64,000 nt of DNA from Betaproteobacteria bacterium SCN1 (GCA_008923315.1 WBSF01000004.1:60437-124436), one strand, 5' to 3'. Shown: positions 31,440 to 44,565, numbered from the stretch's first letter. Made by a program: numbers and translations. Notes: generated from the sequence alone by a model not told the origin.

Positions 31440-32963
31440 TCACGCGGTATCGAGCACCCACTTTGCCACCCATCTATCAAGGATTACAGGCGAGTTGTTT
31501 ATAAACAGCTTTAGCCAGTGGTCGCGTTCGTCACTAGGTAGCACTCTAGACGCATTCAGTATGGAACGGCGTGCCCAGCCCCCCAAATTGTAGACACCTG
31601 CCTTGTGGTCTCTGACCCAAGCAATATTTTTCATGGCTATAGCTGCAAGTGCCTGGTTCTCCACATTCGGACCAGCAAAAACTAGCCCACGCAGCTTTGG
31701 CGTTGCCATGTAGATCGGGTTCTGCGCAACGTACCACTCAATCCAGAACCGTACCAACTGACTATCCAGAGCGGGGGAATCCACAATGGCTTCGAGTTGC
31801 GGGAGGAGTTCCTTCGCGAGTTCCTCGTCCGTAACCTCGTGAAGATACAGGGCAACATCGTTGACAGCCGGAACAAAGAAATCAAACTCATTCAATAGGT
31901 GGCTGGCAATTGCGGATATGTTGTTTCGCCGGGCCGTGCGAATGACGCTACGTGCTAAACCCAGATCTAGATGCTCATAAGCAAGGATCTTTTCAATAGC
32001 GGCTTGGAGCTGCGCCTTCTGTATTTCCTCATCATCATCGATCTCGACCTCCACTTCCTCGATCTCGTTGGTATAAGGGTTTAACACCTCCAGTGTTTCG
32101 AGAAGCTTGATCTTCTCTTCCGCGTATGTGTTGTGCAGATGCTCCTTCACGTACGTCTTGGCTTCCATCACGAACGTCTTGTCTGACGAGAGGGTCAGCC
32201 TGTGGTTCTCGTAAAGGTACAAGGTGAGTCGTTCCAATACCTGCTGTAACACGCGTGGCGAGTTTGAGAAAATGCGGAAATCATCAACATACCGCGTATG
32301 CGAGACACCCTGATCCCGCAAGAACACGTCTACGTCAATAAGCACTGCCTCTGCCATGACGATACTGGCAGCTGGTCCAACAGGAACGCCTTGAGAGGCC
32401 TTCTCATTCAGCGTGGAAAGAAAGGTCTCAATGTCGTCCGCCGTAGGTTTAAGAGCGGCATCTGCCGCCTCGATGCCGTTATTGAGGCGGTGAAGATAGA
32501 TTTGGTTGTAGAAATCTGTGATGTCCGTAACCAGCACGTGAGAGAACTGGGTGGCCAACTCCTCGGTCTTACTCGTGAAGTTCGTCCAGCCAGAGCCGCC
32601 TGCGAAGTAGCTGCCGTCAGCGATCTGAAAACGATACGAGCAAGCAATATGCAGATCGGCAGGCATTCTCGCCGCCTCAACCGCGGGCGCCACGTGACAG
32701 GCAAGTGCTGAATAGACCAGTGCATCCAACGGCTCTAGCTGATGCACGACCCGAAATCCGGACTTTGGCTTGGCTATCGTCATAGCCCGCGGTGACGTAA
32801 CCCAAAGCTTTGCTACGTTCTTTGATACCAACTCTTTCTTAACATCCTCCCACTGATGCCAAAGAGCCTCAAACTCCGGTGGCTTGGGAAAGAAGTCAGA
32901 GTCATAGAACTTCTCGATGTGCTCTCGAGCGAACTCCAGTGCTTGGTCGGTAAGGATCGTCAT
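31440..32963 (-). CDS. Reverse transcriptase resembling Abi/DRT antiphage RTs
   Basis: A 507-residue protein with RT palm motifs: catalytic Asp147 in TDITDFYNQIY, motif B QGVPVGPAAS (191-200) and the YVDD box (225-228). There is no maturase or group II intron domain, and no retron-like RNA gene could be recognised beside it. The C-terminal half (about 330-507) is predicted all-helical and acidic near 310-330, like the HEAT-type tails of AbiA/AbiK/AbiP2 RTs. This suggests abortive-infection defence; the subclass cannot be settled here. Start ATG 32963 is chosen because the longer frame (to 33053) reads through a recQ fragment. GC is lower than in the neighbours. Confidence 0.82.
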   Translation of the reverse strand: MTILTDQALEFAREHIEKFYDSDFFPKPPEFEALWHQWEDVKKELVSKNVAKLWVTSPRAMTIAKPKSGFRVVHQLEPLDALVYSALACHVAPAVEAARMPADLHIACSYRFQIADGSYFAGGSGWTNFTSKTEELATQFSHVLVTDITDFYNQIYLHRLNNGIEAADAALKPTADDIETFLSTLNEKASQGVPVGPAASIVMAEAVLIDVDVFLRDQGVSHTRYVDDFRIFSNSPRVLQQVLERLTLYLYENHRLTLSSDKTFVMEAKTYVKEHLHNTYAEEKIKLLETLEVLNPYTNEIEEVEVEIDDDEEIQKAQLQAAIEKILAYEHLDLGLARSVIRTARRNNISAIASHLLNEFDFFVPAVNDVALYLHEVTDEELAKELLPQLEAIVDSPALDSQLVRFWIEWYVAQNPIYMATPKLRGLVFAGPNVENQALAAIAMKNIAWVRDHKAGVYNLGGWARRSILNASRVLPSDERDHWLKLFINNSPVILDRWVAKWVLDTA

Positions 32964-32986
32964 GGCTCGTGATTGTAATGCCTGCT

Positions 32987-33023
32987 GCTCACCCCTCCCC
33001 CACCACCGCCAGCACATCCTCTC
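32987..33023 (-). pseudogene. recQ 3'-end fragment, copy 1
   Basis: About 37 bases match the native recQ terminus at 34697-34733, including the recQ stop codon and two bases beyond it, with one visible mismatch (at 33000) over the first 35 or so. It stands just upstream of the RT start. A GGGGTCAGAC motif follows at 33034-33043. Confidence 0.8.
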
Positions 33024-33055
33024 CGCACAAATGGGGTCAGACACCATAACCACCG

Positions 33056-33466
33056 CTACTCAAACGGGTTGAAAAGCCCAACCCCTGTTCCGCGAAAGTC
33101 ATCCACGTTGCGCGTCACGACCGTGAGGCCATGTATCAGCGCAATCGCGGCGATCTGTTTATCGATGGCGTGCTGAGGGTGGGGTGACATCAGCTTGCCC
33201 CAGATCTGGGTGCAGTCCAGATCAAAATCCAGAATCCTGTCGGCATAGTCCTGCACGACACGATTCAGCCACTGTTCCAGTTTACGGGCCTGAGGCAGGT
33301 CGCCTCGCTGGCGGATGTTTTCCAGTCCGCGACGGATTTCGCCCACGGTTTGCACCGAAAGATAGAGTCCGATGGGGTCGGCCGATTTCCAGAACCGCTG
33401 GACGCCGGGGTTGGCCTGGCTACCCTTGCGGGCTTCACTGATGACGTTGGTATCGACGAGATACAC
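33056..33466 (-). CDS. PIN-domain toxin (VapC/FitB type)
   Basis: A 136-residue PIN-domain ribonuclease. The first acidic residue is in YLVDTNVISE (Asp5), a middle glutamate is in VGEIRRGL, and the last acidic pair is in VTRNVDDF. This fits the VapC/FitB group, which cleaves tRNA or other RNA. It lies six bases downstream of the antitoxin gene on the same strand, the normal order for this type. Confidence 0.9.
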   Translation of the reverse strand: MYLVDTNVISEARKGSQANPGVQRFWKSADPIGLYLSVQTVGEIRRGLENIRQRGDLPQARKLEQWLNRVVQDYADRILDFDLDCTQIWGKLMSPHPQHAIDKQIAAIALIHGLTVVTRNVDDFRGTGVGLFNPFE

Positions 33467-33472
33467 AGCGCG

Positions 33473-33685
33473 TCAGCGATTGCGGAAATCGAAATCTGCG
33501 TCTTCGCCCACATTCGGCATATGGGAAAGGACTTCCGCAACCGAGCGCCGTTTGGGTCGCTGCAAGGCGGATTTCAGGATTTCGCGATGTTCGGCCTCCG
33601 CGCTGCGGCCGTGCGAAGCGGCCCGTTTCTTCAATGCCAGGGCGATGTCTTCTTCGACATTGCGAACGACGAGGTTGGTAGCCAT
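33473..33685 (-). CDS. FitA-type antitoxin
   Basis: A 70-residue protein with an N-terminal ribbon-helix-helix (NLVVRNVEEDIALALKKRA, then EAEHREILKSAL) typical of FitA/StbC antitoxins. The C-terminal tail, ending DADFDFRNR, would wrap the PIN toxin. It has a good GGAGG ribosome site before ATG 33685. Direct repeats of TGCAATCA at 33733 and 33742 lie in its promoter region and could be operator halves. Confidence 0.88.
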   Translation of the reverse strand: MATNLVVRNVEEDIALALKKRAASHGRSAEAEHREILKSALQRPKRRSVAEVLSHMPNVGEDADFDFRNR

Positions 33686-33780
33686 GTTTGCCTCCTGATG
33701 CTGCTGCCGGTCGAATTACTGTAGTGCAGACGTGCAATCAATGCAATCATTCAGGCAATTGAATCGGATGGTGTCAGAAA

Positions 33781-33939
33781 GCCACCACCGCCAGCACCGC
33801 CTCGCCGTAGGCTTCCAGCTTCTTCGCGCCCAGCTCCGCCAGCGTGGCGGGACGGCGGCGGTGCGTTTCAGCGCGCCGTAGGCAGTGTGGTCCACCTCCA
33901 TAAGGCCGCGCACGACAAGCTGATGCAACACGGCGCGCG
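33781..33939 (-). pseudogene. recQ 3'-end fragment, copy 2 (damaged)
   Basis: Two blocks resemble the native recQ end. 33781-33858 matches about 34711-34804 with an 18-base gap, and about 33849-33939 matches about 35026-35112. The ~220 bases between are missing. Identity is clearly below 100 percent, so this is not a recent exact duplication. It separates the FitAB module from the TumA/TumE module. Confidence 0.82.
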
Positions 33940-33981
33940 AAAACAAATGCGGGCAGACGCCATACTCCCTTGCACCACCTG

Positions 33982-34344
33982 TTAAGCCGCCTGCGCCAGC
34001 GTGAAATCCACGCGCACCTTGTCGAACGGGCACACGATCTTGCCACTTTCGGTTTTCTCCAGCAGGCCGGTTTCCAGCAGGGCATGCACATCGCGGTGCA
34101 CGGACTTGACGTCGCGTGCCAGCCTGCGGGCCAGTTCTCGCAGGCTCATTTCGCCGGCACCGCTCATCGCTTCCAGCACGCTCCAGCGCTTGGGGCTGAT
34201 TTCGGAGAACAGCAGTTCGGGACTAGCGTAGCTGAAGGTGAACTGCTGGATACGCCCGGATTTGGCAGCCTGACGCACGCCTTTTGCGCCTGCTCTGAGT
34301 GCGGCTTTCCAGTCCGGATTGATTTCGATGACGGCGGTTTTCAT
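33982..34344 (-). CDS. HTH antitoxin, TumA / HVO_A0114-like
   Basis: A 120-residue protein with a winged HTH in the middle (EISPKRWSVLEAMSGAGEMS, then LARRLARDVKSVHRDVHALL). Such MarR-like HVO_A0114 proteins are found as partners of TumE toxins. Its ATG overlaps the stop of the toxin gene by four bases (ATGA), so the toxin comes first and the two are coupled. It probably represses the module. Confidence 0.8.
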   Translation of the reverse strand: MKTAVIEINPDWKAALRAGAKGVRQAAKSGRIQQFTFSYASPELLFSEISPKRWSVLEAMSGAGEMSLRELARRLARDVKSVHRDVHALLETGLLEKTESGKIVCPFDKVRVDFTLAQAA

Positions 34345-34622
34345 TCAAATCTCCTTTCAACTTCGGCCAGGAAGTCCTCCAGCAGCCGGTCGATGGAAAC
34401 AAATTGGTAGACAGACTCAATTCCATCCAGATGCCTGTGGTCACCCTTGCCACGCTCGTTGTCAAAGCCGACGAGCCGTTTGCCGTCCAGGATATAGACG
34501 AGGCGATATTTGAAGGCATGCTCGCAAGGCGGCACCGGGCAGGGCAGCTTCCAGATTTTCATCTCGATCAGCCCACCGTTGGGCAGACGCTGGCGGTGTT
34601 GCTTCAGCAATGCGGCCTTCAT
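34341..34622 (-). CDS. TumE-type toxin (DUF6516-like)
   Basis: A 93-residue basic protein. The segments HAFKYRLVYILDGKRLVGFDNERGKGDHRH and the C-terminal VSIDRLLEDFLAEVERR region fit the TumE/DUF6516 family of type II toxins, whose target is not established. It is first in a two-gene operon with the HTH gene. Confidence 0.78.
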   Translation of the reverse strand: MKAALLKQHRQRLPNGGLIEMKIWKLPCPVPPCEHAFKYRLVYILDGKRLVGFDNERGKGDHRHLDGIESVYQFVSIDRLLEDFLAEVERRFE

Positions 34623-34640
34623 GTTGGCATTTTTGCCAAC
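34623..34640. promoter_or_regulatory. Candidate autoregulatory operator of the TumE/TumA module
   Basis: A perfect inverted repeat GTTGGCA-N4-TGCCAAC abuts the tumE start codon (34622). A repressor bound here would block the module. The HTH partner is the obvious candidate; this is inferred from position. Confidence 0.6.
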
Positions 34641-34698
34641 AATCAGAATGAAGTCAAGTCGAGCGTTTCAGAATCAACCCGGCCATCAAAATTGCGGC

Positions 34699-36516
<1,818 letters not shown>

Positions 36517-36556
36517 TTCGGTCGGATCGGCCGAAAAATCGGTGGGGCAGTTCGGC

Positions 36557-36562
36557 TATAAT
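36557..36562 (+). promoter_or_regulatory. Possible -10 element for lysS
   Basis: TATAAT stands in the recQ-lysS divergent gap, about 134 bases before the lysS ATG. No convincing -35 hexamer is seen at the expected spacing. Confidence 0.35.
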
Positions 36563-36695
36563 TTTGTCACGTTTTGCGCGCCTTTCCGGCTTCCGGCCTG
36601 CCGTTTCGACAGTACGGGCCGAACCTGCGGCGCCAGCACGGCCCGCGACCGCTTTTACCAACGGGCGGCAAGCCCCCGCCCCCTTCGATCCGATA

Positions 36696-38201
36696 ATGAA
36701 TACCGAAACCACCGCTCCCGCTCTCGACGAAAATCAGATCATCGCCGAGCGCCGTGCCAAGCTGGCCGCGATCCGCGAAGCCGGCGTCGCCTTCCCCAAC
36801 GATTTCGAGCGCCGCGACTACGCCGGCGCGCTGACCGCGGCACACGGCGACAAGGACAAGCCGGCGCTCGAAGCCGAGGCCATCGCGGTGCAGCTCGCGG
36901 GCCGCATGATGCTGAAGCGGGTGATGGGCAAGGCGAGCTTCGCCACCCTGCAGGACATGAGCGGCCGCATCCAGGTCTACGTGTCGAACGACCTCACCGG
37001 CACCGACGCGCACGAGGCCTTCAAGCACTGGGACCTGGGCGACATCCTCGGCGTGTCGGGCACGCTGTTCAAGACGAACAAGGGCGAGCTCACCGTCCAG
37101 GCGACGTCGATCCGTCTGCTGTCGAAGGCGCTGCGCCCGCTGCCCGAGAAATTCCACGGCCTGGCCGACCAGGAACAGAAATATCGCCAGCGTTACCTCG
37201 ACCTGATCACGACCGAGACGACCCGCGAGACTTTCGCGCGCCGGTCCAGGATCATCCAGGCGATCCGCAGCTTCATGACCGACCACGGTTTCCTCGAAGT
37301 CGAAACGCCGATGATGCACCCCATCCCCGGCGGCGCGGCGGCCAAGCCCTTCGTCACGCACCACAATGCGCTCGACATGGAACTGTTCCTGCGGATCGCG
37401 CCCGAGCTGTATCTGAAACGGCTGGTCGTCGGCGGGTTCGAAAAGGTGTTCGAGATCAACCGCAATTTCCGCAACGAGGGGCTCTCCACCCGGCACAACC
37501 CCGAGTTCACGATGATGGAGTTCTACGAGGCCTATCGCGACTACCGCTACCTCATGGACTACACCGAAGCACTGATCCGCCATGCGGCCACCGTCGCCAC
37601 CGGCTCGACGACGGTGACCTATCAGGGCCAGGCCATCGATCTGGGCCAGCCCTTCGACCGCCTCACCATCGTCGACGCGGTCCGCAAATACCACCCGGAA
37701 TACACCGTGGAGCAGCTCAACGACCGCGACTGGCTGGTGGCGCAGTTCCAGGCCATGAAGGCGAAATACCGGCCCACCGACGGCCTGGGCGGTCTGCAGT
37801 TGTCTTTCTTCGAGGAGACGACCGAGGCCTTGCTGATCCAGCCGACCTTCATCATCGACTACCCGGCCGAGGTGTCGCCGCTGGCCCGCCGCTCGGACGC
37901 GCAGCCCGACATCACCGAGCGTTTCGAGCTGTTCATCACCGGCCGCGAAATGGCCAACGGCTTCTCCGAACTGAACGATCCGGAGGATCAGGCCGAACGC
38001 TTCATGGAGCAGGTGCGCGCCAAGGAGGCCGGCGACGAGGAAGCCATGCACTACGACGCCGACTACATCCGCGCGCTGGAACACGGCCTGCCGCCCACCG
38101 GCGGCTGCGGCATCGGCATCGACCGGCTGGTGATGCTGCTGACCGACTCGCCCGCGATCCGCGACGTGATCCTGTTTCCGCAGATGCGGCGCGAAAGCTG
38201 A
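36696..38201 (+). CDS. lysS: Lysyl-tRNA synthetase, class II
   Basis: A 501-residue class II synthetase. It has an N-terminal OB-fold anticodon domain (about 60-160), motif 2 [20 protein letters not shown] near residue 260 and motif 3 [11 protein letters not shown] near 480. ATG 36696 gives the usual N-terminus (MNTE...[13 protein letters not shown]); the longer open frame from 36564 is not supported. In many betaproteobacteria lysS follows prfB directly, whereas here pepN, the defence island and recQ lie between. Confidence 0.96.
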   Translation: MNTETTAPALDENQIIAERRAKLAAIREAGVAFPNDFERRDYAGALTAAHGDKDKPALEAEAIAVQLAGRMMLKRVMGKASFATLQDMSGRIQVYVSNDLTGTDAHEAFKHWDLGDILGVSGTLFKTNKGELTVQATSIRLLSKALRPLPEKFHGLADQEQKYRQRYLDLITTETTRETFARRSRIIQAIRSFMTDHGFLEVETPMMHPIPGGAAAKPFVTHHNALDMELFLRIAPELYLKRLVVGGFEKVFEINRNFRNEGLSTRHNPEFTMMEFYEAYRDYRYLMDYTEALIRHAATVATGSTTVTYQGQAIDLGQPFDRLTIVDAVRKYHPEYTVEQLNDRDWLVAQFQAMKAKYRPTDGLGGLQLSFFEETTEALLIQPTFIIDYPAEVSPLARRSDAQPDITERFELFITGREMANGFSELNDPEDQAERFMEQVRAKEAGDEEAMHYDADYIRALEHGLPPTGGCGIGIDRLVMLLTDSPAIRDVILFPQMRRES

Positions 38202-38202
38202 C

Positions 38203-38751
38203 GTGGGCAAGCCGGCGGGGCTCGCGCTACTCGTTCTGGGCCTCGCGCTCGGCCCCGGCCTGTGGATTGCCGGCCGCTATTTCAGCGGCCATGCAATCGC
38301 CGACCTCCCCCTGAATTTTGCGACCGGCCCGGATGGGCGCGCTGCCGCCGAAGTCCGGTTTACGCTCACCGCCGACGCGTTGCCCGCGTCCATCGTGGTG
38401 CAGGCGTTTGCCAGCCACGGCCCGTCGGTACAGCCGGCCGACACCCCCGGCGACCGCTGGGAAGCACGCCTCGCAAAGGACGGACGCACCCTGCGCGAAC
38501 AGGTTCTGCACCTGCAGAGCCACACGGTCGAGGCCACGCCGGCGCTGGTGTTCAAGAAAGCCATACCGCTCGAAGCGGCGCTGGGCGGCGGCGCATACGC
38601 GCTGCAACTCACCCTGCCCGCCGCACCGCGCCTGACGCTCGAATCGGCCCGCGTGCAGGTACGCGCGAACGTGCGCGAAACGCATCCCGCGTGGCTGGCC
38701 GCCGGGCTGGGGCTGGCTGCCGCAGGCGCCGTTCTGCTCGTGCTGCGCTGA
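38203..38751 (+). CDS. Small membrane-anchored hypothetical protein
   Basis: A 182-residue protein starting at GTG 38203, one base after the lysS stop. It has a hydrophobic N-terminal helix (about 5-22), a polar beta-rich middle and a C-terminal helix (about 162-181) ending in LVLR. This suggests two membrane anchors with a periplasmic middle domain. No family is recognised. Translation is probably coupled to lysS. Confidence 0.6.
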   Translation: MGKPAGLALLVLGLALGPGLWIAGRYFSGHAIADLPLNFATGPDGRAAAEVRFTLTADALPASIVVQAFASHGPSVQPADTPGDRWEARLAKDGRTLREQVLHLQSHTVEATPALVFKKAIPLEAALGGGAYALQLTLPAAPRLTLESARVQVRANVRETHPAWLAAGLGLAAAGAVLLVLR

Positions 38752-38844
38752 GACCGGACAATGCAGGCTCGTTTATTGCTTTTTCGCATCCAGTAGAATC
38801 GCCCGACACGCCCCTCTTTCAATCCCCACTATTGCGACTCAATC

Positions 38845-41478
<2,634 letters not shown>

Positions 41479-41549
41479 GCCCCCCGGGCCATGCGTCGAG
41501 GCGGATCGCGACGCGCCAACGCGACAAAACCATCGTCATCTGCTAAATA

Positions 41550-41575
41550 CCGTGTGTGGTGTGCGCCACACACGG
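41550..41575 (+). terminator. Hairpin after acnA
   Basis: A perfect 10-bp inverted repeat CCGTGTGTGG-N6-CCACACACGG lies 72 bases after the acnA stop. No T-run follows, so it may be a weak terminator or a protein-binding site. Confidence 0.45.
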
Positions 41576-41620
41576 GCCGTTCCCATACGTACGGCCTACA
41601 AATAAAAATACCTTTAAATC

Positions 41621-41661
41621 TTGAATTAACCGCACCGGTTTATTAGTATTTGCTTAAATAC
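41621..41661 (+). promoter_or_regulatory. Candidate promoter and operator of the cytochrome c pair
   Basis: TTGAAT-N17-TAGTAT (41621-41649) resembles a sigma-70 promoter in a sharply AT-rich patch. A perfect palindrome GTATTT-GCTT-AAATAC (41646-41661) overlaps the -10. A related TGCTAAATAC occurs at 41541. Confidence 0.5.
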
Positions 41662-41693
41662 TTTTTGCCGCAGTCCCCAACCAGGAGCCCAGA

Positions 41694-42068
41694 ATGAAAA
41701 AACAGACCGTCCGCATCGCCCTTTCCCTGCTTGCACTCGGCGCCCTCGCAGCCTGCAGCGGCGAGCAGGGCCTGACCTACCAGGCCAACATCAAGCCGTT
41801 GCTCGATGCCAAATGCGTGAGCTGCCACGTTCCCGGCGGCGCCGGCTACGAGAAATCCGGCCTGCGTCTCGACAGTTACGACGCCATGATGAAAGGCACC
41901 AAGTTCGGCGCCGTGGTCGTACCGGGCTCCAGCGTCAGCAGCACACTCTACCGGCTGGTCTCCGGCCAGGCCGACCCGTCGATCCGCATGCCGCACGGCC
42001 AGGCTGCCCTGCCGGATGCAGACATCAAGATGGTCGCGGCCTGGATCGATCAGGGCGCCAAATACTGA
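41694..42068 (+). CDS. Monohaem c-type cytochrome lipoprotein
   Basis: A 124-residue lipoprotein with a signal peptide ending in the lipobox LAAC (Cys21) and one haem c site CVSCH at residues 41-45. The sequence LTYQANIKPLLDAKCVSCH is that of planctomycete-type/PSCyt1-like cytochrome c domains. It is probably tethered to a membrane facing the periplasm and passes electrons to or from the next protein. It is 33 bases upstream of a second cytochrome gene. Confidence 0.88.
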   Translation: MKKQTVRIALSLLALGALAACSGEQGLTYQANIKPLLDAKCVSCHVPGGAGYEKSGLRLDSYDAMMKGTKFGAVVVPGSSVSSTLYRLVSGQADPSIRMPHGQAALPDADIKMVAAWIDQGAKY

Positions 42069-42101
42069 TACCGAACTGCCTGACCGGAGGAATCGCCTGC
42101 C

Positions 42102-42893
42102 ATGAGCAATCGTCATTTCTATCATTTCAGCGCCCTGCCCATGTCCATGCGCATGGTCTACACCATGACGCTGCTGGTCCTGGGCACCGGCTACCTGTTT
42201 GCCATGCTGCAGGTGTTCTTCAGCCATGCGGGCCTCGACGGCAAGCCCGACAGCCTGTCCGCCGAGGATATCCGCATCGCCTACCACGGCAGCGACAGCG
42301 ACACCCGTCTCGAAACCGCGCTGAAGGGACCGATGGCGGGCATGCTGCCGCCCGAGGAGCGTGCGGTGATCTTTGCCTGGGTGAAAGACGGCACTTCGCA
42401 GGAAAGCTACGGGCAGAAGATCAAGCCGATCGTGGAAAGCCGCTGCGTCGCCTGTCACGACGGCAGCAATCCGCACCTCCCGGTACTCACGAGCTATGAA
42501 GGGGTCACCAAGATGACCGCGCGGGACGAGGGCGCGACGATTCCGACCCTGGTGCGCGTCTCCCACATCCACCTGTTCGGCATCACGTTCATCTTCTTCA
42601 TCGTCAGCAGCATCTTCGCGCATGCCTACATGAGGCCGCTGTGGCTCAAGTGCGCGATCATCATGCTGCCTTTCCTGACCATCCTGACCGACATCTTCTC
42701 GTGGTACCTGACCAAGATGTATCCGGGCTTCGCCTGGTTCATCATCGGCAGCGGCGCGCTGATGGGCCTGTCGTTCGCCATCCAGTGGATCGTGTCGATG
42801 TGGCAGATGTGGTTCTACAGGCTGCCGGACGAAATCCAGGAGTGCGGCGGCGCACTGCCCGTGCTGGGCCGCGCCGACACCCGCGACGTCTGA
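42102..42893 (+). CDS. Membrane-bound c-type cytochrome
   Basis: A 263-residue protein with an N-terminal transmembrane helix (about 20-40), a periplasmic part with haem c site CVACH (115-119), and three more predicted helices (about 152-173, 178-200 and 206-230). Histidines in VSHIHLFG at the first of these could ligate a b-type haem. This is inferred. It probably passes electrons between quinol and a periplasmic carrier with the upstream lipoprotein. Function unproven. Confidence 0.8.
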   Translation: MSNRHFYHFSALPMSMRMVYTMTLLVLGTGYLFAMLQVFFSHAGLDGKPDSLSAEDIRIAYHGSDSDTRLETALKGPMAGMLPPEERAVIFAWVKDGTSQESYGQKIKPIVESRCVACHDGSNPHLPVLTSYEGVTKMTARDEGATIPTLVRVSHIHLFGITFIFFIVSSIFAHAYMRPLWLKCAIIMLPFLTILTDIFSWYLTKMYPGFAWFIIGSGALMGLSFAIQWIVSMWQMWFYRLPDEIQECGGALPVLGRADTRDV

Positions 42894-42896
42894 GTC

Positions 42897-44192
42897 TCAG
42901 GCCAGCTTGCGATAGAGTGTCCGTTCACTGATGCCCAGACGGCGCGCCAGCGCCTTGCGGTCGCCGGCATGACGCGTCAGCGCCCATTGCAGGTAACGCC
43001 GCTCGGCGACGTCGAGCGGCACGACGGCGTCCACCCCCGGGGGGCTATCGCCGGGGGCTGCCCGTTCGCCGCCCGCCAGTTCCGGCGGCAGATGCACCGG
43101 CAGCAGCATGTCGCCGTCCGCCATCAGCATGGCCCGTTCGAGGATGTTGCGCAGTTCGCGGATGTTGCCGGGAAAATCGTAGGCCGCCAGGCACGCCCGC
43201 GTCGTTTCGGCCAGCGTGTAGGCGCGCCCCGGCGCCAGCCGCGCCAGCAGCGTGTCGGCGAGCAGGCCGATGTCCTCGCGGCGTTCGCGCAGGGCCGGCA
43301 ACTCGATCGGGAACACGCTCAGCCGGTAATAAAGGTCGCGGCGAAATTCGCCGCGCGCCATCATGCCCTTGAGATCCCGGTGCGTCGCGGCGACCAGCCT
43401 GAAATCCGCCCGCAAGGTTTCCACGCCGCCCACCCGGCGAAAGGTGCCGGTTTCGAGCAGGCGCAGCAGCTTGACCTGCAGATTGAGCGGGATGTCGCCC
43501 AGTTCGTCGAGAAACAGGGTGCCGCCGGATGCCGCTTCCACAAGGCCGATCTTGCGCTGGCCCGCTCCGGTGAACGCCCCTTTCTCGTAGCCGAACAGTT
43601 CGCTTTCGAACAGCGTTTCGGTCAGTCCGGTGCACTCGACCACGACGAAGGGACCGTGCTCGCGCGCGCTCTGCTGGTGAATCGTCTGGGCGACCAGTTC
43701 CTTGCCGGTGCCGGATTCGCCTAGTAGCAGCGCCGCCGTGTTGGACGGTGCGACGCGCCGGACCAGTTCGAGCATGCGATTGAAGGCGGGCGACTTGCCG
43801 ACCAGCCCCGCCGCGGCCGGCAGGCTGCTGGCTTCACGCACGGTCGTCATGCGCTCGACGAAATATTCGATGCCACCGGATGCGCCGACGATCGGCGTCA
43901 ACTCCACATCGACATGCTCTTCGCCGCGCGGCGTATGGTGCAGGTGGAGCACCCGGTGCGGCTCGCCTGTGGCCCGGCTGACAGCCAGCGGACAGGATTC
44001 GCCGCATTCGTCGCAGGGGCGCTCGTAGCCATGCGAAACGGCATAGCAGTATTGTCCGACCACGTTGCGTTCCCCGGCATATATGCGGCGATATGCCGCG
44101 TTCGCGGCCAATATCCGGTAATCGGCGCCCATTACAATCTGGGCATCCGGATGGGTCTCGAGATAACAGATCAGTTCATTCGTAGGCGACAC
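42897..44192 (-). CDS. Sigma-54-dependent activator with PAS-like sensor domain
   Basis: A 431-residue enhancer-binding protein. Residues 8-120 look like a PAS domain with a Cys motif (C60, C63, C67). The AAA+ core follows, with Walker A GESGTGKE (158-165), the sigma-54 contact loop GAFTGA (205-210) and Walker B FLDELGD. A Fis-type HTH ends the protein ([16 protein letters not shown]). There is no receiver domain, so it should sense a signal directly, perhaps redox, metal or haem through the cysteines. It starts at GTG 44192 with no clear ribosome site. It is divergent from cydP. Confidence 0.9.
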   Translation of the reverse strand: MSPTNELICYLETHPDAQIVMGADYRILAANAAYRRIYAGERNVVGQYCYAVSHGYERPCDECGESCPLAVSRATGEPHRVLHLHHTPRGEEHVDVELTPIVGASGGIEYFVERMTTVREASSLPAAAGLVGKSPAFNRMLELVRRVAPSNTAALLLGESGTGKELVAQTIHQQSAREHGPFVVVECTGLTETLFESELFGYEKGAFTGAGQRKIGLVEAASGGTLFLDELGDIPLNLQVKLLRLLETGTFRRVGGVETLRADFRLVAATHRDLKGMMARGEFRRDLYYRLSVFPIELPALRERREDIGLLADTLLARLAPGRAYTLAETTRACLAAYDFPGNIRELRNILERAMLMADGDMLLPVHLPPELAGGERAAPGDSPPGVDAVVPLDVAERRYLQWALTRHAGDRKALARRLGISERTLYRKLA

Positions 44193-44230
44193 CGTAAATT
44201 GCCATTTTCGTCATTCACACTGGCTGATTT

Positions 44231-44244
44231 TGTCATATTTGACA
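44231..44244. promoter_or_regulatory. Candidate enhancer site for the sigma-54 activator
   Basis: A perfect inverted repeat TGTCA-TATT-TGACA, centred about 117 bases upstream of the predicted sigma-54 start, at the usual distance for activator binding. It resembles NorR-type GT-(N7)-AC sites but with eight bases between. Inferred. Confidence 0.55.
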
Positions 44245-44328
44245 TGTGTCGCGCAGCCTGCTCTTGGCGCCGTATTGGTATATAACTGATCCATATGGAA
44301 ATTTCGTTTTTTACCGGATGCTTCGGCC

Positions 44329-44344
44329 TGGCACGCAGCTTGCG
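44329..44344 (+). promoter_or_regulatory. Sigma-54 promoter of the cyd operon
   Basis: TGGCACGCAGCTTGCG has the -24 GG and -12 GC separated by ten bases, with TGGCAC and TTGC blocks close to the consensus. The predicted start is near 44355, which leaves almost no leader before the cydP ATG at 44356 or 44362. Confidence 0.72.
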
Positions 44345-44361
44345 AATGTAAGGACATGCTG

Positions 44362-44547
44362 ATGAAACCAAGCCTGCCCGATTTCTTGCGCGACCGCCTC
44401 GGCCGGGAAATCACGATCGCCCTCGTAATCAAGCTTGCCGTGATCGCGGCCCTCTTCTACGCCTTTTTCGATGGACAGTCGGTACAGACCGACCCCGACG
44501 CCGTCGCCGAGCGCCTGATCAACCCGCATCCCCCCGCCCCGCAATAA
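44362..44547 (+). CDS. cydP: Putative cytochrome oxidase small subunit CydP
   Basis: A 61-residue protein with one transmembrane helix (about 19-39) and a short polar tail, matching the CydP family found before cydA in many proteobacteria. It may help assemble or stabilise cytochrome bd. ATG 44362 has AAGGA seven bases upstream. ATG 44356 is the alternative and would suit the nearly leaderless transcript predicted from the sigma-54 promoter. Confidence 0.82.
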   Translation: MKPSLPDFLRDRLGREITIALVIKLAVIAALFYAFFDGQSVQTDPDAVAERLINPHPPAPQ

Positions 44548-44565
44548 CAAATCGAAGGAACGCCC

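Noticed and set aside
31384..31445. Possible attC-like half site (AAACGTTAGTC) near the RT stop
   Set aside because: No matching left core (GACTAAC) is present nearby and no stem forms, so it is not an attC.
32963..33053. Thirty-residue N-terminal extension of the RT
   Set aside because: It translates the recQ fragment and lacks family sequence; ATG 32963 fits better.
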